DNA of 44,533 bases. Origin: Bdellovibrio sp. (GTDB lineage Bacteria; Bdellovibrionota; Bdellovibrionia; Bdellovibrionales; Bdellovibrionaceae). Positions 39,317 to 44,533 of the stretch are shown here, piece by piece (positions within the stretch are counted from its first letter, which is position 1; each line of letters opens with the position of its first letter). The position numbers were made by a program, and so were the translations under genes. The stretch is taken from NCBI GenBank assembly GCA_013360185.1, contig JABWCO010000010.1, positions 1 through 44,533 on the forward strand, given 5' to 3'. The notes under the pieces are model-generated. The model ran no database searches, was not told the origin of the DNA, and saw nothing but the letters and a program-made list of their open reading frames with translations.

Positions 39317-39997
39317 TTAAACATTACCACCAGATATAGACAACGCCACCACCACCGCCGCCGGCAATATAGTAAGTAGTTGTGCCATCGGGAGTATATA
39401 GGGGTTCGCAACAGAGCCTCCCTCGCCTGGCTCCATTTTAAAAACGATACCTCCATAGCAACCCAAAGTGTTCGAGCCCGTGACGCCAAATACTGAAGTA
39501 CTGGAAAAACATCCTCCGATGCCTCCTGCGAAAGGGGTTACTACGCCGCCAGTACCACCAATTCCACAAGCTCCATAGCCACCCGCACCACCAAATACGG
39601 CAGTCGAAAAGGAGACGGCACCACCGCCACCGCCGCCGACAAAAATATTAAGAACACTGCCAGGAGTAACGGTTAAACTTGTTTGCGTCTTTGTGCCGCG
39701 TTTGCCATCTTTACCGCTATCTCCTCCAGCACCACCATCGGCAGAAACGAGAACCGTGGATCCTGCATCTTTAATACAGGATCCGCCGCCGCCGCCAATG
39801 ACTGTAACAAATAATTTACTAACACCAGTAGGCACCGTAAAAACTCCGTCCTGATTGAACTCTACGAAGCCACCTTGCAAGCCGGAGCTAACGGAGTTGG
39901 AGATTACTTTTTTCCATTTGGGAGCGGCTTGAGCAAATGAAATTGTCGCGCAAACCACGACCAGTGCCCTTCCGAATTTTTTTAAAATGCTTTTCAT
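39317..39997 (-). CDS. Secreted glycine-rich protein (paralogue B, frameshifted)
   Basis: About 226 residues from ATG 39997 (GGGAGC before). The signal peptide ends SFAQA, then APKWKKVISNSVSSGLQGG and the family core with GGGGSCIKDAGSTVLVSADGG and YGACGIGGTGG. After EPGEGGSVANPY the reading frame diverges from the family: the final 26 residues (beginning ILPMAQLL) are not Gly-rich. Reading the sequence two bases out of phase from the same point gives YTPDGTTTYYIAGGGG and a terminal GGGGVVYIWW followed by TAA at 39324-39326, exactly the paralogues' ending. The shift coincides with TATATA (39395-39400), so a two-base gain there is the simplest cause. Either a real mutation, a phase-variable switch or a sequencing error. 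Confidence 0.75.
   Translation of the reverse strand: MKSILKKFGRALVVVCATISFAQAAPKWKKVISNSVSSGLQGGFVEFNQDGVFTVPTGVSKLFVTVIGGGGGSCIKDAGSTVLVSADGGAGGDSGKDGKRGTKTQTSLTVTPGSVLNIFVGGGGGGAVSFSTAVFGGAGGYGACGIGGTGGVVTPFAGGIGGCFSSTSVFGVTGSNTLGCYGGIVFKMEPGEGGSVANPYILPMAQLLTILPAAVVVALSISGGNV
39395..39400. repeat. TATATA tract at the frameshift point
   Basis: A (TA)3 tract lies where the coding frame of paralogue B leaves the family consensus. (TA)2 at this spot would restore the conserved C-terminus. Confidence 0.6.
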
Positions 39998-40042
39998 AAA
40001 CGCTCCCAATCCATCGTGCGTTTGCTGCTGCCAACTAAAAAA

Positions 40043-42574
40043 TTACGGCTGACAAGACAGAATATTTCCGTTGCTGTCCACGGCGATGGCGCCTACACCA
40101 ATCGATGTACAATCGTCTTCTTCAGTGACAACTTTTAACTTCGGATATCCGTTAGCATCGATCACAGTGGTTCCGGAAATTGCAACGGCTCCAGCGACAT
40201 CCAGCTTAGCTCCTGGGTTTGTCAGTCCTATACCGACATTGCCCGTGGAAGAAATCCGCATTCTCTCTCCCATGCCTCCGGCAGCAGCGTTAGTTGAAAA
40301 TGCCATATATCCAGCAGTGTCGACATCAGTCACATTCTCTTTTGCTCCGAAGATACCCGAAAAAGTTTGTCGACCTGTGGATCCCGAAAAATACCGACCA
40401 GCAAAAGAGATAGAGCCACCTTTATCCTTAGCCGCGGCTTCATTACTTTGAATTGTAAAATTCGCAGTACTACTTGAAGCTGGATTACGAGTTGGTCCGG
40501 TAATTGACATTTCGTAAACATTGTCACCCGCTGTATTGGTAGTTCCGTTAAGAATATCAAGAATCGCCATAGGGTTCGCATTGGCGATTCCGACATTCCC
40601 CAAAGAATAATTAATTCCGCCCGTTGCAGAACTCCAGTATGAAGCTGTTGCAGGTAAGTCCGCGGCAGTTAAGGCTCGGAAGCTTGGTGCGGCACTGCCG
40701 CCACTGCTAGGCCCTGCAAAAATAAGATTTGGCCCTACTGAATTAGTCCCTGTGCCGCCGTTTGCAATTGGAAGAACTCCGCTTACATCAGCCGCTAAAT
40801 CAACGCTAGATTTTGCTGCCAAAGAGCCAATAGTACCTAAATCCGATATCTGCGCTTTTGTAATCGAGATATTTTCACAGGCTAAGCTGTCCGTTGCTGA
40901 ATTGAAGGTCAAAGTTTTATTCGCACCACACGATGCAGACAATGCTTGCGCGCCCGTCACGTTAGAGCGCAGATCTAACATCGATACAAAGCTGGGAACC
41001 AGGTTACCCGAAGCAAAGCGCAAGACCTGTCCTGTAAATGACGGAGTCACGCTCACCGGAACGCCTTTAATTTTACTTATCTCGACGTCCACTGTGCCAG
41101 AGGCAAAGTTGCTCGAAGCCACATCGCCTTGCAAAGTTGTGATGTAATTGCCTGCGGGTTGTTTTGCATTGAAAATTGCAAAATCCGCGTTATCTAAGTA
41201 TCCATCCACTGCGGCAGTTGCCTTCGGCAATGAAACTTTCGGCGCAGCCGGCGTGCTCGAATCAACAGTCAATGGCGCATCGGCCGTCACTGAAGTCACA
41301 CCGCTGGCTGAAAGCGTTTTCCACTCTAACTGACCACTGGTGGCACTCATTCCTAAAATTTGCCCGCTACTGCCTTGAGTATTCGGCAAAATCCACGTGT
41401 AATCGGTAAAGCTTGCCGGCGCCTGCACTGTCACACGATTCGGAGTCACATTTTCAATATATAAATTGCGCGTATTCATTTGTGGACTGGTGATTGAACC
41501 AGAAGTATTAATACTTGCCGAGCTGCTAAATGCAGACGCCACGACGTTCGTTAATTTAGATCCATCAACGGCAGGTAATTTCGCATCACCGCCCATTTGT
41601 ACGATATTATTTGCTCCTGTACCAACATCAACTGCTAACGTTCCTGTTGCAGTGATTGGATTTCCAGGGCTTGAAGAGTTCAATAATCCAGTGCCGGCAG
41701 TCACACTTGTCACTGTTCCCGAACCACCACCGGCGGCAGTCACGCACACTAAGGCGCCAGATCCATCATTTTGTAGGAACTGGTTGGCTGTACAAGTTGG
41801 TAAGTTAGATTTAGCGAAAGCACGCACCGTCGGATCTGATTCCGAAGTAATCGCAGAAACTGGAGCCCATGTGCCCCCCGTCCAACCAAGCACTTGCCCG
41901 TTAGAAAGTGCTGGAACACTGGCGCCATTAATTTGGCCCGCCTTCGCATACTGGGTCGTGGTCCCATTAAGTAATTTTGTTAATTCCGTAAAGTCCGCAG
42001 GTGATAAGGTTGAAGCCGCACCACCACTTACCCGAACAACAGATGTCGCAGGAGTTCCACCAATATTTTGTGCATCATAGGCATTCACTGCTAAAGGCAC
42101 AAAGCCCACGTCGGTCAATGGCAGAATTTGTTCGCCCGCCGCCGTCTGATCATCAAAACTTACCTGTAACTGACGTTGATCCAACATTTGTGGAGTGTAA
42201 GAGTGACCACCACTGTTACACGTGAACAGCGGATAAGTACCACGACTTAAAGTCAAAGACGTGTTGTTTGAAAAAACCGTCTCCATAGAAATTCCTGGAT
42301 CTGCGGCTGTTCTTGTGCCGGCGCCATCCCCGATCGGAATAACGAAAATACCATTACTGTTGACCATGGAAACTTCGCGAGTTTCTTCATACATCAAACA
42401 TTTGCCTGGATTTGGACTGTAAATTCGAATTTTAAAAACCACGCGAGTCGCTTCAAGAGGCTTATCATCCGCATCTAAAATGCGCCCGTGATAAGTGAAA
42501 ACTGCGCCACCGAAAGCCAGTGACGGCATTACCAACGCAACCAATGCTGTCAGAAAAACGTTCCAAGTTTTCAC
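40043..42574 (-). CDS. Secreted trimeric fibre-like protein (Bdellovibrio MAT-type)
   Basis: An 843-residue protein with a signal peptide (cleavage near SLAFG) and an N-terminal beta-sandwich-like region starting FTYHGRILDADDKPLEATRVVFKI. Then follow low-complexity Gly/Ser/Thr/Ala stretches that look like a phage-fibre shaft (AKAGQINGASVPALSNGQVLGW, GTVTSVTAGTGLLN and VLPIANGGTGTNSVG), and a C-terminus with NVGIGLTNPGAKLDVAGA, typical of phage tail-fibre and collagen-like structures, ending GNILSCQP. This organisation matches the mosaic adhesive trimer fibres of Bdellovibrio, recalled as prey-recognising surface fibres. The start is GTG 42574 with AAGGAG six bases upstream. It heads an apparent operon with two glycine-rich genes. 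Confidence 0.82.
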   Translation of the reverse strand: MKTWNVFLTALVALVMPSLAFGGAVFTYHGRILDADDKPLEATRVVFKIRIYSPNPGKCLMYEETREVSMVNSNGIFVIPIGDGAGTRTAADPGISMETVFSNNTSLTLSRGTYPLFTCNSGGHSYTPQMLDQRQLQVSFDDQTAAGEQILPLTDVGFVPLAVNAYDAQNIGGTPATSVVRVSGGAASTLSPADFTELTKLLNGTTTQYAKAGQINGASVPALSNGQVLGWTGGTWAPVSAITSESDPTVRAFAKSNLPTCTANQFLQNDGSGALVCVTAAGGGSGTVTSVTAGTGLLNSSSPGNPITATGTLAVDVGTGANNIVQMGGDAKLPAVDGSKLTNVVASAFSSSASINTSGSITSPQMNTRNLYIENVTPNRVTVQAPASFTDYTWILPNTQGSSGQILGMSATSGQLEWKTLSASGVTSVTADAPLTVDSSTPAAPKVSLPKATAAVDGYLDNADFAIFNAKQPAGNYITTLQGDVASSNFASGTVDVEISKIKGVPVSVTPSFTGQVLRFASGNLVPSFVSMLDLRSNVTGAQALSASCGANKTLTFNSATDSLACENISITKAQISDLGTIGSLAAKSSVDLAADVSGVLPIANGGTGTNSVGPNLIFAGPSSGGSAAPSFRALTAADLPATASYWSSATGGINYSLGNVGIANANPMAILDILNGTTNTAGDNVYEMSITGPTRNPASSSTANFTIQSNEAAAKDKGGSISFAGRYFSGSTGRQTFSGIFGAKENVTDVDTAGYMAFSTNAAAGGMGERMRISSTGNVGIGLTNPGAKLDVAGAVAISGTTVIDANGYPKLKVVTEEDDCTSIGVGAIAVDSNGNILSCQP

Positions 42575-42672
42575 GTTGAACTCCTTGTGAAAATTCTATG
42601 GAATATTTTTGGGCGTACGTAAAAACATGAGTAAGTTTATACAGATACGACCAAAAACGACCACTCTTGTTA

Positions 42673-42688
42673 CGTATCGGTCAAAGTG
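42673..42688 (-). promoter_or_regulatory. Sigma-28-like promoter element of the fibre operon
   Basis: The minus strand reads CACTTTGACCGATACG about 100 bases before the fibre start. The ACCGATA part resembles the sigma-28 (FliA) -10 GCCGATAA. The same box with two changes (CACTTTGTCCGATAAG) precedes the other glycine-rich operon. The -35 region is a poor match. Confidence 0.5.
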
Positions 42689-42787
42689 GGAGCACCTAAA
42701 GGGGGATGTCTCGTAAAGAAGCGAACAAATGGGAATTTCTTGATAAAGCGATGGATCTTTGAATTGGCGACCGTCTTGAATCAAGAC

Positions 42788-42813
42788 TTTGGTGGTGAAC
42801 ACTCACCACCAAA
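42788..42813. terminator. Hairpin at the stop codon of glycine-rich paralogue C
   Basis: TTTGGTGGTGA (42788-42798), loop ACAC, and TCACCACCAAA (42803-42813) form a perfect 11-base-pair stem that includes the stop codon. On the minus strand GTCTTGATTCAAGAC follows, a second small palindrome. No U-tract follows. Confidence 0.45.
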
Positions 42814-43387
42814 TATACACCACACCGGGGCCGCCACCCGTAGGCATCATATTTCTTCCTGGCTCGCCAGGCTCTGAGGTGTAGTAACTTCCGTGCGAAC
42901 TATCATACGCTTGACGACTGGACCATGCCCCTTCTGAGTTACTCCCGGTACCGCCCGTGCGAGCGACGCCCCCGACCCCACCAGACGCTCCACCGCCACC
43001 ACCAGCAATCCCGCCTCCTAAACCACCGCCCACGGTGCTTGTACCACCTAGGCCTCCATTATTTCCGCCTGGGGCCCCGGAAGAAGTCGTGGCGCTTCCC
43101 CCGGCGACAGCCTCGCCGCCGCCTCCACCGCCACCATTATTGGTAGAAAATCGTCCACCTCCGCCGGCGCCGATGACCATGACTTGCACTCGAGTCACCC
43201 CCGCCGGAACAATCCAAGTCGAATCTTTGATGAACTCAACGAACCCTCCTTGAAGCGAAGAACCGGCTCCAGAAATAATTTTTTTCCATTTGGGTGCTGC
43301 AATGACTGCAGGAGATAAAGTCGAAACAAATAAAAATGATACAGGCAACAACCAAGGAAATGCGTCCCTTTGAGTTTTAGTAATCAC
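42803..43387 (-). CDS. Secreted glycine-rich protein (paralogue C, short form)
   Basis: About 194 residues from GTG 43387 (GAGGAG seven bases before; an upstream in-frame ATG at 43414 is less likely). The signal peptide ends at VIAA, then APKWKKIISGAGSSLQGG and STWIVPAGVTRVQVMVIGAGG. It lacks both conserved Cys residues and the poly-Gly cores are shorter, with GGGGGGEAV and GGLGGTSTVGGGLGGG. The C-terminus EPGRNMMPTGGGPGVVYIWW follows the family. It is second in the operon after paralogue D (40-base gap). A long hairpin spans its stop codon. The ligand is unknown. Confidence 0.75.
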   Translation of the reverse strand: MITKTQRDAFPWLLPVSFLFVSTLSPAVIAAPKWKKIISGAGSSLQGGFVEFIKDSTWIVPAGVTRVQVMVIGAGGGGRFSTNNGGGGGGGEAVAGGSATTSSGAPGGNNGGLGGTSTVGGGLGGGIAGGGGGASGGVGGVARTGGTGSNSEGAWSSRQAYDSSHGSYYTSEPGEPGRNMMPTGGGPGVVYIWW

Positions 43388-43426
43388 GAACAAACTCCTC
43401 GCAAACAAGATCAAAAAAATAAGCGC

Positions 43427-44341
43427 TTACCACCAAATATACACGACACCGGGGCCGCCGCCTGAGCATGCTAAAGTGCAGGAACCTGCTTCACCTGGGT
43501 CTAAGCGCAACGTTATATATCCACCGGAGCTGTCTTTTGCGTAGGTGGTATTTTTCCCGACTTCTCCAGCATACCCGTAAAAGCCTCCAGCATTGTTTGC
43601 AGCACAAAAACCACCAACACCGCCAGAACCGCCGCCACCACCACCGTTAGTATTTGATGTGCCACCTGACGATGCCGAGCCTCCTGAAGTTCCTGAATTA
43701 TTAGCTCCGATGCCACCCGTGGAGGTCATCGCATTTCCCCCAGCCACAGCCGCTGCAGCTCCGCCACCACCACCAAGGTTGGCACCACTCGTCCCTCCGG
43801 CCGAGGATCCTGAGATCCCTCCTGCTCCGCCAATTCCGCAAGGGCCATAACCACCCCCACCACCAACGACTGTGCCGCCCCAATATCCCCCGCCGCCGCC
43901 GCCACCACCGACGAGAATATTTAACGTTTCACCAGGTGTTACAGTCAGTGATTGAGAAACTTTGTCGCCGGGATTCGGTGGAGTCAAAACGCTTGAACCA
44001 TTCATGCCACCACCGCTACCACCATTCGCTGAGGCCAAAACCGTGGACGAGCGCTTAAGACAACTGCCTCCGCCGCCACCACCGCCACCGTATCCAGTGC
44101 CTTTTCCGCCGGCCCCGCCGCCGCCACCAATGACAAGAACCTTCAGCTTGGTCACGCCTGTAGGCACAACCCAGGTGCCATCGCGATTGAACTCTAAAAA
44201 GCCGCTATCAACAGAACTTGCCGAAGGATTTGAAATGATTTTTTTCCATTTGGGGGCTGCCAATACCAGGCTCGGGAAAAACAGCGCCGTCGAACACGCC
44301 ACGGCGAAACTTGAAAGTATTCTTTGCTTTTTAATTCGCAT
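43427..44341 (-). CDS. Secreted glycine-rich protein (paralogue D, long form)
   Basis: About 304 residues from ATG 44341; the GGGGGG upstream is a weak ribosome binding site. The signal peptide ends at LVLA, followed by APKWKKIISNPSASSVDSG, DGTWVVPTGVTKLKVLVIGGG, GGGGSCLKRSSTVLASANGG, SLTVTPGETLNILVGGGGGG, YGPCGIGGAGG and a C-terminus of GGGPGVVYIWW. It is closest to paralogue A, with the same long Gly/Ala middle (NLGGGGGAAAAVAGGNAMTSTGG). It heads the first glycine-rich operon and has a FliA-like box 50 bases upstream. The codon usage is GGT/GGC rich because of Gly runs; it gives rise to proline-rich antisense open frames, which I do not consider genes. Confidence 0.78.
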   Translation of the reverse strand: MRIKKQRILSSFAVACSTALFFPSLVLAAPKWKKIISNPSASSVDSGFLEFNRDGTWVVPTGVTKLKVLVIGGGGGAGGKGTGYGGGGGGGGSCLKRSSTVLASANGGSGGGMNGSSVLTPPNPGDKVSQSLTVTPGETLNILVGGGGGGGGYWGGTVVGGGGGYGPCGIGGAGGISGSSAGGTSGANLGGGGGAAAAVAGGNAMTSTGGIGANNSGTSGGSASSGGTSNTNGGGGGGSGGVGGFCAANNAGGFYGYAGEVGKNTTYAKDSSGGYITLRLDPGEAGSCTLACSGGGPGVVYIWW

Positions 44342-44390
44342 AAAAAAGCCCCCCTGTCCTAAAAGACGGCTCCACAAAATGTGAAACCTT

Positions 44391-44406
44391 CTTATCGGAC
44401 AAAGTG
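44391..44406 (-). promoter_or_regulatory. Sigma-28-like promoter element of the glycine-rich operon
   Basis: The minus strand reads CACTTTGTCCGATAAG, 50-65 bases before the ATG at 44341. The TCCGATAA part is a seven-of-eight match to the FliA -10 (GCCGATAA). TTTTAGATC lies upstream at about the -35 distance but matches poorly. Confidence 0.5.
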
Positions 44407-44431
44407 ACTCAGATCTAAAATAGATAATTTT

Positions 44432-44515
44432 ATGCGAATTGCCCGGAAAAAAGTGTTACCGAAAGCGCCTCAAAACGAGATCCAGATTTTCGGTCCCAAG
44501 CTCATTGCCCGTTAA
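44432..44515 (+). other. Short open frame at the right edge
   Basis: A 27-codon frame starting ATG 44432 and ending TAA 44513-44515, without a convincing ribosome binding site. The peptide is basic. AGTGTTACCGA occurs inside it (44452-44462) and again just after it (44518-44528). Reported because nothing else explains this stretch; it may belong to a gene beyond the edge. Confidence 0.2.
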
Positions 44516-44533
44516 ATAGTGTTACCGAGCAAG

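Noticed and set aside
43593-44384. Proline-rich plus-strand frames (also 42957-43253)
   Set aside because: Same complement effect of GGN codons in paralogues C and D.

Overview
The window looks like a chromosomal segment of a predatory or related member of the Bdellovibrionota, most likely a Bdellovibrio. The evidence is a LexA-type operator of the form TTAC-N3-GTAA directly upstream of lexA (the motif I recall for B. bacteriovorus LexA), many small secreted proteins and lipoproteins, and a secreted trimeric-fibre-like gene resembling the mosaic adhesive trimer (MAT) fibres of Bdellovibrio. No rRNA, tRNA, CRISPR array, prophage integrase or recognisable transposase was seen.

Region 1 (1-7022): a minus-strand run msrQ, small secreted protein, coiled-coil protein, aroB, aroA, and a shikimate kinase / 3-dehydroquinase / shikimate dehydrogenase fusion that leaves the window at base 1. 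The last three genes overlap and together encode the five activities of the fungal AROM protein in the same order. msrP is divergent from msrQ; ung follows convergently. Region 2 (7191-11895): an HPF-like gene with a clean terminator, a possible structured RNA, an M14 peptidase, two small secreted proteins, lexA, and a coupled STAS/HATPase pair of partner-switch type. Region 3 (11926-18341): a 1514-residue surface lipoprotein with seven Ig-like repeats, a cysteine-poor DksA-like regulator, a small periplasmic protein and a TetR regulator. Region 4 (18479-29049): a transpeptidase, a response regulator/7TM-kinase pair, FxsA, exonuclease III, a peroxiredoxin followed two bases later by an ATP-grasp-like gene, a divergent SelO-like protein and a TerC/Alx membrane protein.

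Region 5 (29166-38361): an NhaR-like regulator divergent from TerC; a coupled operon of a bacterial eRF1-like factor (baeRF), a small membrane protein and an HPF/RaiA protein, which reads as a ribosome hibernation/rescue unit; a truncated bacteriohemerythrin remnant; an esterase overlapping an S41 peptidase; then hldD, a long aromatic amino acid hydroxylase and a TrmJ/TrmH-type RNA methyltransferase in tandem.

Region 6 (38379-44341) is the most unusual: four secreted glycine-rich paralogues flank an 843-residue secreted fibre protein, in two apparent transcription units (Gly-Gly and fibre-Gly-Gly). Each unit is preceded by a near-identical 16-base box resembling a sigma-28 (FliA) -10 element. 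One paralogue carries a frameshift at a TATATA tract; reading the other frame restores the family's conserved C-terminus. I propose a modular surface fibre with glycine-rich accessory or tip adhesins, analogous to phage gp37/gp38. This is inference and testable by structure prediction and comparative genomics.
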